From assembly GCA_021820675.1 (NCBI GenBank), contig JAKADI010000004.1, positions 1 through 14,881 on the forward strand: a stretch of 14,881 bases of DNA. The letters run 5' to 3'. The notes under the pieces were generated by a model that saw only the letters and a list, made by a program, of their open reading frames with translations, was not told where the DNA came from and did not search any database. The translations under genes were made by a program, and so were the position numbers. Source of the DNA: Bacillota bacterium. Lineage in GTDB: Bacteria > Bacillota > Sulfobacillia > Sulfobacillales > Sulfobacillaceae. Shown one piece after another: positions 7,317 to 14,073 of the stretch (its first letter is position 1; every line of letters begins with the position of its first letter).

Positions 7317-8012
7317 TTAAGTCTTGCTTTGGCTGGACACCAACCGTAAAGCTCGTCCATAATCTTCTGGGGTATCAATATCTATTGCCGGATTGGGACG
7401 TCCCCTCACGCTGTAGTCGATGTACCCTACCTGTTCCCCACATTGTCTCCATAGATAGCCAAATCCCCGGTCTCCCTCTAATTGCTCGGCCCACGACAAT
7501 GCCTCGCGATCCAAGATGACAGGATGACCGGGAAGTCCGCTATAGCGCGGTCTCAATGCATGGCAATCCTTTGATCGATTTTTAAACGCGGTTAATGTAC
7601 TCCGTATATCGTCACTCGTCACAAAAGGCTGATCGCCCAGCAAGATCGCGACCGATGCCTCCGGCCATTGGACGCAGACCCTTTCGATGGCTAAACGAAT
7701 CGAATGTGATAGCCCGCGGTCAGGGTTCTTATTGCAAAGAAAGCTTACACCGTCCCTATCATCCTCAATAATGAGCCCGGGGTTATGTACGACCAATAGC
7801 GACAATAAGGACTCACGGACAATGCGTTCTATCATAGTGTTCAAAAGTGTCGTAGAAAGCCATGGTAACAGCATTTTTGGTTTTCCCATCCGGGTCGACA
7901 GGCCTGCCGCGAGTAAGACTGCCACAACGGAATCCCTACCGGCCGCTGAATCGGATACAGTGGTCTTCTTTGCCGAGGTTGTCGGCACTAATGCGTTACC
8001 TGAGTTACCCAC
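7317..8012 (-). CDS. MocA/MobA-like nucleotidyltransferase (molybdenum cofactor cytidylyltransferase type)
   Basis: The 231-residue product has the nucleotide-binding signature LLAAGLSTRMGKPK (33-46), GDQP (126-129) at the metal site, GLPGHPVI (159-166) and DIDTPEDY (211-218). These are the marks of the MobA-like NTP transferase family. MocA enzymes attach CMP to molybdopterin for the xanthine-dehydrogenase/CO-dehydrogenase class, and the adjacent coxG gene supports that reading. A polar N-terminal tail of about 28 residues precedes the domain. It could be genuine, since AAGGAG lies 9 bases before the GTG at 8012, but it is longer than usual. Sugar or other NTP transferases of the same family remain possible. 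Confidence 0.83.
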   Translation of the reverse strand: MGNSGNALVPTTSAKKTTVSDSAAGRDSVVAVLLAAGLSTRMGKPKMLLPWLSTTLLNTMIERIVRESLLSLLVVHNPGLIIEDDRDGVSFLCNKNPDRGLSHSIRLAIERVCVQWPEASVAILLGDQPFVTSDDIRSTLTAFKNRSKDCHALRPRYSGLPGHPVILDREALSWAEQLEGDRGFGYLWRQCGEQVGYIDYSVRGRPNPAIDIDTPEDYGRALRLVSSQSKT

Positions 8013-8047
8013 CTAAAAACACTCCTTATCTAACCAATTCCAGAAGG

Positions 8048-8494
8048 TCAACGGTCCTTTCGAGCCCGTTTCGCGACCGCGTTAAAGAATTGACCCAAAA
8101 TAACATTACCCGCACCTGATAATACTTTTTGTGCAAGACCTGGAGAAGAGTCTCCAAACTCGCCCTCTCCCTGATAGTGTAAATCTGTTTGCCCGTCTTT
8201 GCCATTCGCTAAGCTCACATCCAGTGAGATATAGATGGGACCGTTGGGTCCTTGTCCCGTAAGTGTCAGATGATAACCGTGCTGTACAACAACATCGGTA
8301 ATTCGCAATTCACCCTGGTATTGGCCCTTGAATCCCGGAATCCCTAGTTCCATTTCTACCGCATAAACCCCTCGGCTTTCTTCATGCATAGTCTTTAATC
8401 CCGGCATACTCTCTAGCAACACGTCCGGATCCATCAGCATGTGAAACACGACGTCCGGCTGTGCATCAATAATTTTATGGGCATTAATCTGCAC
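8048..8494 (-). CDS. coxG: CoxG-like SRPBCC protein (CO dehydrogenase subunit G family)
   Basis: The product is 148 residues with an SRPBCC (START-like) fold. It begins with a strand and a helix holding DAQPDVVFHMLMDP (10-23), followed by LESMPGLK (27-34), which corresponds to the CLPG-type segment of CoxG. The core pattern GFKGQYQGELRI (54-65) and a long C-terminal helix follow. CoxG proteins are reported to help assemble or anchor molybdenum CO dehydrogenase-type enzymes at the membrane. The GTG start has AAGGGAG upstream at 10 bases. It is the first gene of a probable operon with the MocA-like gene 35 bases downstream. No coxM, coxS or coxL gene is in the window, so the client enzyme is unknown. 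Confidence 0.83.
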   Translation of the reverse strand: MQINAHKIIDAQPDVVFHMLMDPDVLLESMPGLKTMHEESRGVYAVEMELGIPGFKGQYQGELRITDVVVQHGYHLTLTGQGPNGPIYISLDVSLANGKDGQTDLHYQGEGEFGDSSPGLAQKVLSGAGNVILGQFFNAVAKRARKDR

Positions 8495-8626
8495 GTTGCA
8501 TCAACTCCCTTGGACAGGAATTCACATACTCTCCTAAACACGACTTCTCTGTGCATATCTATTCGCCTCCCATCACCAATAGTTCTTAGAAATTTCTCAT
8601 GGTGTACAGTTCGCATTTCCCTTGGG

Positions 8627-8646
8627 TATGCTAGCGTGTTAGCATA
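8627..8646. repeat. Inverted repeat in the divergent coxG / orphan-gene spacer
   Basis: TATGCTA and TAGCATA are perfect 7-bp arms around GCGTGT. The repeat lies 50 bases before the start of the plus-strand 95-residue gene and about 130 bases before coxG, where an operator for either or both would be expected. Confidence 0.4.
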
Positions 8647-8650
8647 GCAA

Positions 8651-8669
8651 AGAGTCGTGAAGAGTCGTG
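8651..8669. repeat. Short tandem repeat AGAGTCGTG
   Basis: AGAGTCGTG occurs twice (8651-8659 and 8661-8669), separated by one A, immediately after the inverted repeat and within the probable 5' leader of the 95-residue gene. It may be a binding site or chance. Confidence 0.35.
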
Positions 8670-8695
8670 GCAACCCAATAAGAGGGGGAAAAGGC

Positions 8696-8983
8696 ATGAA
8701 AATCCTGTCCATCGAGCAAATCTTTGAACAAAAATTTGAGTCATTTCTAGAGCCGCGTATTGAAAATTGGTTTCGCAAATACCTGGAATCACCAAATGGT
8801 GAAGCCTTGATATCCACGATTTTAGCTGATGTCATGGTCTCATGGATGAGTCCGGGCGCTGCCGGACATCGCAATTACCTAGAAAGTATTGTGCTGGACC
8901 TAGTTCGCCGTTTGAAAGATAAGCCGGATTTCCGCGAACGCCTCCTGGCCGTAATGACTCAACCACCCTCAGACTCGGACTAA
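8696..8983 (+). CDS. Hypothetical 95-residue helical protein
   Basis: I do not recognise this protein. From the ATG at 8696, which has the purine-rich site AGGGGGAAAAGG just upstream, it encodes 95 residues. The sequence is charged and looks mostly helical, with amphipathic stretches at 5-31 (rich in Glu, Phe, Arg) and 61-87 (YLESIVLDLVRRL). A short break SPGAAGHRN lies at 52-60. There is no signal peptide, membrane helix, Cys pair or known motif. The longer frame from 8657 has no ribosome binding site. It is transcribed divergently from coxG. Its TAA overlaps, tail to tail, the TAG of the deacetylase gene on the other strand by four bases. Length, start site and clean frame support it being real. 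Confidence 0.65.
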   Translation: MKILSIEQIFEQKFESFLEPRIENWFRKYLESPNGEALISTILADVMVSWMSPGAAGHRNYLESIVLDLVRRLKDKPDFRERLLAVMTQPPSDSD

Positions 8984-10230
8984 GCCCGGCGAGGGTTGGA
9001 AGAGCGTAGATAGCGTTTGATTAAAGTGTCACGGTCCATTAACAGCAATACGGGTCTCAGCCGAAAAAATCGCTTCAACGTATTCCATCCATCGGCATGA
9101 TAAATCGCCATGAGAATAATCAGGTAAACCCACATAGACCATTTGCGGAAACCCGAAATTGGTATCCGGTCAAACCCTAATTTTTCGATGGCACTTGAGG
9201 CATCTAGCAGCGTGATACCTCCGACCACCACAATGTCACGATACTTTTCGCTCCCTTGCACAAATTTTGCGACATCCGACAAACTCCGAAGGACTGCGTG
9301 AAAGGCACGCAATCCACCAGCCCGACTCGAACTTAACTGGGATAAGGCGGGATTGCCAAAATGTATTTCTCCCATGAATTGTCCTCGGGATATTTTTCGA
9401 CCCGTGGATAACACGGCTGCCCGAAAAGGATATCTAACAAGACCCAGCCGCAACACCGGATCGCCGCCTATTGACGAGGGAACCGTATCGATATCCCATT
9501 GACGCGTAAAGCGCAGTTCCCACCACGTCCACCAGCGCCGCAATTCCGACTCTTCGGGCTTCAATTGCGAAATAGTCACCGGACTCAGACCAAACTCCCG
9601 CACCCTGTCTATGATTGGTCCAAGAGCCTGTACGGTGGCTTGGCGGTCCCCTCCGGCATCGTGCATTACCACGATGCTCCCCGGATGAGCCAACTGGCCG
9701 ACTGAATGTTCGATATCCTGGGCGGTCTGTCCTGTCTTCCAGTCGTCGGGTGCAATATTCCATAACACCCGTTTTAAACCTAGACGGTGCGCAACAATGC
9801 CGGTCATTAAATTGTGATGCCCCCACGGGGGGCGGTAAACTAAGGGCCTTACCCCTGTGATTAACTCAATAATATCGCGCCCTCGTCGAATTTCGTGTGC
9901 AACCGTCCATGGCCAGAACAAATACATCGATTTATGTTGGTATCCATGCAAGCCAATTTCATGCCCTTCCTCCACCATCTCTTGTAAAACTTTCGGATAC
10001 TGTTGGGCACGCTCAGCTATCACGAAAAACGTCGCATGTGCATGACGCTCGCGCAGAATTTGCAGAATATGCGCAGTATCGGGCCCTGGGCCGTCATCAA
10101 ATGTTAGGGCAATTTGATGCTGGTCGCGCGACCCGAATGCCGCATGCCATTGCAAATGGTGCCAGAACAGGTCCGGCAGAAGATAAACAACGACCCATAG
10201 GAGTACAACGCCCCCAACAATCCACGCCAT
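8980..10230 (-). CDS. NodB-type polysaccharide deacetylase with C-terminal extension
   Basis: The product is 416 residues: one N-terminal membrane helix (about 2-20), a NodB/CE4 deacetylase domain (about 38-225), then roughly 190 further residues. The catalytic motifs are intact: TFDDGP (43-48; base and metal Asp), the metal-binding HxxxH at H95/H99 in GLHGYQH, RPPWG (133-137), DDW (162-164) and VMHD (188-191). Such enzymes remove acetyl groups from N-acetyl sugars of the envelope. The C-terminal part (about 230-416) is not needed for catalysis. It may correspond to the YkoP-like domain found in some Bacillus proteins, but I hold that loosely. The ATG at 10230 was chosen for AAGGAG six bases upstream, rather than a GTG at 10248. 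It lies 36 bases downstream of the MFS gene in the glycolipid cluster. Confidence 0.88.
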   Translation of the reverse strand: MAWIVGGVVLLWVVVYLLPDLFWHHLQWHAAFGSRDQHQIALTFDDGPGPDTAHILQILRERHAHATFFVIAERAQQYPKVLQEMVEEGHEIGLHGYQHKSMYLFWPWTVAHEIRRGRDIIELITGVRPLVYRPPWGHHNLMTGIVAHRLGLKRVLWNIAPDDWKTGQTAQDIEHSVGQLAHPGSIVVMHDAGGDRQATVQALGPIIDRVREFGLSPVTISQLKPEESELRRWWTWWELRFTRQWDIDTVPSSIGGDPVLRLGLVRYPFRAAVLSTGRKISRGQFMGEIHFGNPALSQLSSSRAGGLRAFHAVLRSLSDVAKFVQGSEKYRDIVVVGGITLLDASSAIEKLGFDRIPISGFRKWSMWVYLIILMAIYHADGWNTLKRFFRLRPVLLLMDRDTLIKRYLRSSNPRRA

Positions 10231-10236
10231 GCGGTT

Positions 10237-10242
10237 CTCCTT
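10237..10242 (-). promoter_or_regulatory. Ribosome binding site fixing the deacetylase start
   Basis: On the minus strand AAGGAG lies six bases before the ATG at 10230. It falls inside the longer frame from the GTG at 10248, which itself has no site, so the shorter start is preferred. Confidence 0.7.
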
Positions 10243-10266
10243 TTTCACTCGTTTGACATTGTGACC

Positions 10267-11436
10267 TTACCTTTGTAGTTTCTCCTTTAATGGAAACGAC
10301 GCATAAAATGTCCCCATTATCAACAAGATGATGGACGACACAACGAAGGGCAGCCAAATCCGCAAGGAAAATAGCCTCGCCCCCAGAATTGGCCCCACGG
10401 CCATGCCGAAGCCTTCCACAGTCATAAAAACGCCCCATAACCATCCCTCGATGTCTTTGGGAATCAACTCAGCCAAAAACGCATTCCATGAAGGCAGGAT
10501 CATGGCATAGGATAACCCCAGTATTCCCCCAAACACGATAAGTTCAAAAAATTGGCGAAAAAAGGCGATGCCCAACAAAGATATACCCGCAATGAAAAAT
10601 CCACCGACAAGGGGCACTCGTAAACCAAAACGGTCCGTCATCTTCCCCATTGGTACCAAAAGGATCACTGTGAAAGCTCCACTGCCCAACAACAAAGCCG
10701 CAAATTGCACATGACTCAAATGCAATACCCGGGTTGTAAAGGGTTGTAAAATGGGGAGCATCAAGCCTAAAGTCATGTTTTGCACAAACGTTCCGGGAAT
10801 CACCCAGCGAAAGTGCCAGAGTGTACGCCAGAGCGGACGGTCTTTAGGTTGATGTTGGTGCAGTTTTGTCAGTCTAGGATCCGCTATCCAAATGGTCACG
10901 CCAAACGCGACCAGATCGGCAGCAATCAACAGTAAAAAAGCCACTCGATCATGGCCGTGCAGCACAAAGTTGATTAACACTGGGCCTAAGCCCGAACCCG
11001 TTAGCCATGCCGCAAACACTAAACCCATCATCGATGCCCGCCGCTCAGGTTCCGTCAACCGATTAGTGCCGGTAACAACGGCTGGCCAATGGGTTGCTGT
11101 CCCTACTCCTAACAAAGCGACGAAAACAATAATCATTGCTGGATGCTTCGTATTCATGGCTCCAATTAACGATAAACATTCAATAGCAAGCCCCATCGTT
11201 AGAACACGAGGAACACCGATGTGGTCGACCAGCCAGCCAGCGGGGCCGCGAAAAACGGTATCAAGCAAGTAATGACTGGATAAAGCCCATCCAACGACGG
11301 TCAAAGAGGCACCCAAGGGTCCTGTAACATAGGCAGGCAATAACGAAATAATTAGGGCTCCACGAGCAAATTCAGCTAGTCCAAGGGCAACCAGTAATAA
11401 AGACTGAGGAAGCGACAAAAAACTACGCTGGAGCAT
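10267..11436 (-). CDS. LtaA-like MFS transporter (probable glycolipid flippase)
   Basis: The 389-residue product has about 12 membrane helices. Both MFS motif-A copies are visible: GWLVDHIGVPRV (68-79) and GKMTDRFGLRVP (264-275), with a charged central loop at about 185-210. The first helix contains AEFARGALII (21-30). From memory, its Glu and Arg three residues apart match the Glu/Arg pair and the EFARG stretch in helix 1 of the lipoteichoic-acid anchor flippase LtaA. The gene overlaps the glycolipid glycosyltransferase stop by 14 bases, as ypfP and ltaA are neighbours in Staphylococcus. The ATG at 11436 has GAGGAA directly upstream; longer frames run back into the glycosyltransferase gene and would add a hydrophilic tail. 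A drug-efflux or other MFS role is the alternative. Confidence 0.82.
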   Translation of the reverse strand: MLQRSFLSLPQSLLLVALGLAEFARGALIISLLPAYVTGPLGASLTVVGWALSSHYLLDTVFRGPAGWLVDHIGVPRVLTMGLAIECLSLIGAMNTKHPAMIIVFVALLGVGTATHWPAVVTGTNRLTEPERRASMMGLVFAAWLTGSGLGPVLINFVLHGHDRVAFLLLIAADLVAFGVTIWIADPRLTKLHQHQPKDRPLWRTLWHFRWVIPGTFVQNMTLGLMLPILQPFTTRVLHLSHVQFAALLLGSGAFTVILLVPMGKMTDRFGLRVPLVGGFFIAGISLLGIAFFRQFFELIVFGGILGLSYAMILPSWNAFLAELIPKDIEGWLWGVFMTVEGFGMAVGPILGARLFSLRIWLPFVVSSIILLIMGTFYASFPLKEKLQR

Positions 11437-12658
11437 TGGCTTCCTCGGTTCGCAGGGCTTGATATATGTGCTTCGCAACGATCTGTGCTGCATCGGGATG
11501 GCCCAAATTCCTCGTTTGATGAGCCATGTTTTTAAGCTCCCAGGGATGTTCCAGTAAATGCGTGACAATCTCCCCCAAATCCTCTTCCGAATGCGCTCTT
11601 CGCCCAGCTCCATTGCGGACCAAAAATTCTGCGTTCGCATCTTCCTGGCCGGGAATGGGCCGATAAATTACTGTCGGGAGTCCCCGACAAAGTGACTCAG
11701 TTGTTGTAAGTCCTCCTGCTTTGCTGATTAATAACGACGATATCGCCATAAGCTCATGAACATTGTCAACATAGCCCAATATAACCATAGGGTTATGCGA
11801 GCGTTCTTCGTATTGTTTAGCTAAGTTAAACCGCAATTCTTCATGGCCAGCGACGACAATTGTGGTATGCCTACTGGAAACCTGGTCAATGACTTTAAGT
11901 ACCTGGATATATTCAGAAATTGGCATGTAAGCCCCTCCCATAAATAAAATAATGGGGCTATTTTCTTGAATATGAAGGTTTTGCCGAACGACTTGCTCAT
12001 CGACACTCTCTTGAAACCGTTCGTCTACGGGGATACCCGATACAATAATCTTTTTTGGGTCAATATTACGTTCCACTAATTCTTGACGCATGTCGTCACT
12101 ACCTACAAAATACATATCCACCGCAGGATGAATCCATTGGGTATGTACACTATAATCCGTCATCACAACATAATTGATAACATCCAATCTGCCTTGTTGC
12201 TTCAAAGTCGATACGACACCTGCTGCAGTTGGGTACGTTGACACAATCAACTTGGGTGGAAGTTCTTTTAAGGCCCCATGGAATCGCTTCAGTCCAATAT
12301 GATTAATCATACGCTGGGTTCGAGACAACGGATCGATATTTTGTGTGGAGGTGTAAAACCACCGCCACAATGATGGTGCACGTCTAACACTGGTTAAATA
12401 GCTCCAACGGATTAAGTTATCAAGTGTGGGATTAACGAACCGATAATAATCAACAATGCCTAGCCGCAATTCATTATTCATCATCAACAACTGCAACGCG
12501 ATGGCTTTCGCCGCACGTAAATGGCCATCTCCATATCGGGCCGCCAAAATTAAAATCTCGGGATGGAGGTTTAAGGCTGCGTCGTGATGGTTTGATAGCC
12601 AGTCAATCCATTCGGCAGACTGTTTAACGTCTGTGCCGGGAACGGGCACCATGTCCAT
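11423..12658 (-). CDS. MGDG synthase / YpfP-like diacylglycerol glycosyltransferase
   Basis: The 411-residue product is a GT-B enzyme. The N-terminal MGDG-synthase domain has ARYGDGHLRAAKAI (40-53), the GxGHxxAA acceptor-side motif. MTDYSVHTQW (166-175) follows in the linker strand, and the C-terminal GT28 domain has FMGGAY (239-244), ISKAGGLTTTES (311-322) and PIPGQEDANA (334-343), which line the UDP-sugar site. Relatives add galactose or glucose to diacylglycerol on the inner membrane face, giving glycolipids that can anchor lipoteichoic acid. The first about 30 residues before the domain are not conserved. The ATG at 12658 has GGAGG at 7 bases; a TTG one codon earlier is possible. MurG-like function is less likely because the N-terminal domain is of the MGDG type. 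Confidence 0.9.
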   Translation of the reverse strand: MDMVPVPGTDVKQSAEWIDWLSNHHDAALNLHPEILILAARYGDGHLRAAKAIALQLLMMNNELRLGIVDYYRFVNPTLDNLIRWSYLTSVRRAPSLWRWFYTSTQNIDPLSRTQRMINHIGLKRFHGALKELPPKLIVSTYPTAAGVVSTLKQQGRLDVINYVVMTDYSVHTQWIHPAVDMYFVGSDDMRQELVERNIDPKKIIVSGIPVDERFQESVDEQVVRQNLHIQENSPIILFMGGAYMPISEYIQVLKVIDQVSSRHTTIVVAGHEELRFNLAKQYEERSHNPMVILGYVDNVHELMAISSLLISKAGGLTTTESLCRGLPTVIYRPIPGQEDANAEFLVRNGAGRRAHSEEDLGEIVTHLLEHPWELKNMAHQTRNLGHPDAAQIVAKHIYQALRTEEANAPA

Positions 12659-12813
12659 CAATTCACCTCCAGCCTGCGCTTGCGAGCGGCATCATAGTTA
12701 CTCATATCTCAAATGTACGATACCATGGACTCCATAAAGTGGCTAGTCTGCCATAAAACCGACAGCATCCATATGTACTTCTATGCGGGCTATTCATCCA
12801 CCTTGTCAACGAA

Positions 12814-12830
12814 TTCACCTCACTGGTGAA
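12814..12830. repeat. Inverted repeat TTCACC / GGTGAA
   Basis: Perfect 6-bp arms surround TCACT, about 155 bases upstream of the glycosyltransferase start. The sequence AATTCACCTC here (12812-12821) also occurs at the glycosyltransferase ribosome binding site (12660-12669), giving a 10-bp direct repeat 152 bases apart. Confidence 0.3.
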
Positions 12831-13340
12831 ACTCATTGGCAGTACTGCGTGGGTTTCAAGCACTCTCCCCACAGTCGATTGGCGTCATCCTGGAAACTAT
12901 ACCCGACACGGAAATCACCATGATATTCTTGGCCAGTCGTCTTATTCAAATGCAGTATCGTTGAGACGATCTCTGGCCAGAGTTGCCAGTCTCTTGAGAA
13001 GGTAATAAGATATCAGGGAAAGAAAGATATTGTAAGCTATCATAGCTGGACCATGCTACCAGCGGAGCAGCTTTAAATCTAATTAGCGCCGCCAGTCTCG
13101 GGCCATGTCCAGCCCTTACGGGGAACCGCGAGGAGGTCGCATTAGTAAAGCTTGGTGTTAGTTGGTGATAAGCGCTAATGTATTGACAGATTTTTAACCA
13201 GCAAATCCGTCGCGGCGCAGTTGTCCCATGGCCAATATACATAGGAAGATGGTTAGCCTTGTGTGGGAGCCCCGTTGGAATCGTTGGATATTCAGGGACG
13301 AGGCTTTCGCATAGAAGATTTTTTATCGCCTTGATCCACA

Positions 13341-13363
13341 GGGGCCGGATGACATTCGGCCCC
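13341..13363. repeat. Strong hairpin 50 bases upstream of the yigZ-family gene
   Basis: GGGGCCGGAT and ATTCGGCCCC can form ten pairs (one G-T) around the three-base loop GAC. No T-run follows on either strand, so it is not a standard terminator. It lies between 49 and 72 bases before the downstream start codon, where it could affect transcription or translation of that gene, or be the end of a mobile-element relic. Confidence 0.5.
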
Positions 13364-13389
13364 AACACGGGTGAACCACAGCGATTAAC

Positions 13390-13395
13390 AGGAGG
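13390..13395 (+). promoter_or_regulatory. AGGAGG at unusual distance from the yigZ-family start
   Basis: The only good Shine-Dalgarno sequence before the ATG at 13413 is AGGAGG, with 17 bases between them, well beyond the usual 5-10. No in-frame ATG, GTG or TTG lies at normal spacing. Either the ATG is reached inefficiently, a nonstandard start such as an upstream ATT is used, or the site serves something else. Confidence 0.4.
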
Positions 13396-13412
13396 CCATT
13401 TCATTACTTCGC

Positions 13413-14036
13413 ATGAGTACCGTGATACATGGAACGTGGCGTGAGGTCATTATTCGTCATTCGCGCTTCGTGAGCCGGGCTTTTCATATAGCATCTGCAG
13501 AAAATTTGGCCGACATCCTCGCGGAGACTGCTGAACAATGGCCCAAAGCCACCCACTATGTGTGGGCCTATGTTCTGGAAACTGGTCAAGAACGCATGAC
13601 CGATGATGGCGAGCCATTAGGAACTGCGGGTCCTCCGACTCTAACCCTCCTTCGTAAACGGGAGTTGGTGAAGTCCGCAATTGTCACCGTAAGGTATTTC
13701 GGCGGCACAAAATTAGGTACAGGAGGATTAGTTCATGCCTATCACGATTCCGCTTTATACGCCTTATCTCATGCCCAACTTGGGCACGAACAAGAAATAT
13801 TTTCCCTAACGCTCGAAATTCCTTACGCGGAATGGGGACGCACTGAAAACTTTTTGGTTACTCAACATATCGCCTATACTGCTGAATTTTATAATCATGT
13901 CAAACTGACATGCGAGCTTCCCTACAATTCCTGGCAAACGTCTTACGCCACACTGCAGACAGAAATTGCTCCTCATATGCGCCTACTCAAAACCGAGAAA
14001 TCCACTATTCTCGCGCCCGATGTTTCGCATTCATAG
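13413..14036 (+). CDS. yigZ: YigZ/IMPACT-family protein (UPF0029)
   Basis: The product is 207 residues, the usual length of the bacterial YigZ branch. The N-terminal UPF0029 domain has the diagnostic DDGEPLGTAG (64-73) and VRYFGGTKLGTGGL (93-106), preceded by HSRFVSRAF (16-24) and KATHYVWAY (45-53). The C-terminal third (about 135-200) corresponds to the DUF1949 EF-G domain-V-like fold. The family is related to eukaryotic IMPACT, a regulator of translational control. The bacterial role is poorly defined, with a nucleic-acid or ribosome connection suggested by structure. It stands alone between a long spacer and the convergent thiamine genes, whose stop lies 37 bases away. Confidence 0.92.
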   Translation: MSTVIHGTWREVIIRHSRFVSRAFHIASAENLADILAETAEQWPKATHYVWAYVLETGQERMTDDGEPLGTAGPPTLTLLRKRELVKSAIVTVRYFGGTKLGTGGLVHAYHDSALYALSHAQLGHEQEIFSLTLEIPYAEWGRTENFLVTQHIAYTAEFYNHVKLTCELPYNSWQTSYATLQTEIAPHMRLLKTEKSTILAPDVSHS

Positions 14037-14073
14037 CGGATTTTTCGTCTATCCTAATAGGTCCAACAGAATA

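Larger units (their letters stand above)
12659..13412. other. 750-base gap without a convincing gene
   Basis: This spacer between the divergently transcribed glycosyltransferase and yigZ-family genes contains no gene I can support. The longest open stretch is a minus-strand frame at 12946-13404 (152 codons). It is Pro/Ser-rich, matches nothing I know, and its start has no ribosome binding site. On the plus strand, short protein-like runs in two frames (12713-12964 with one internal TGA, 12924-13073, 13046-13165, 13187-13441) are broken by stops. This could mean a decayed gene or chance. Inverted repeats lie at 12814-12830, 13082-13089 with 13172-13179 (ATTAGCGC/GCGCTAAT), and 13341-13363. A perfect TTGACA at 13183-13188 has no matching -10 on the plus strand. 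Confidence 0.45.

Noticed and set aside
8434..8874. 146-codon minus-strand frame overlapping coxG and the 95-residue gene
   Set aside because: Most of it is antisense to the 95-residue gene, and it overlaps the CoxG start in another frame. An internal ATG near 8556 has GGGAGG upstream, but the resulting 40-residue peptide has no recognisable feature.
11437..11640. N-terminal extension of the MFS gene starting at 11640
   Set aside because: It lies entirely inside the glycosyltransferase gene in another frame, is hydrophilic and unlike an MFS N-terminus, and a well-placed ribosome binding site supports the start at 11436.
13115..13140. T-box-like sequence (GGGGAACCGCG resembling the GGGTGGNACCGCG motif)
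   Set aside because: Only the ACCGCG end and part of the G-run match. No pairing terminator with CGCGGT follows, no specifier stem could be seen, and the downstream gene is not an amino-acid or tRNA-synthetase gene.
13080..13380. Group II intron, RNase P RNA or tmRNA in the large spacer
   Set aside because: I looked for the conserved domain V pattern of group II introns, the conserved RNase P core segments and a tmRNA 3' end, and found none on either strand.
12946..13404. 152-codon minus-strand open frame as a gene
   Set aside because: It has no ribosome binding site at its start, its Pro/Ser-rich composition is unlike the neighbouring proteins, it has no recognisable motif, and it covers the strong hairpin. 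An open stretch of this length can arise by chance in a 750-base spacer, so it is mentioned only in the gap entry.
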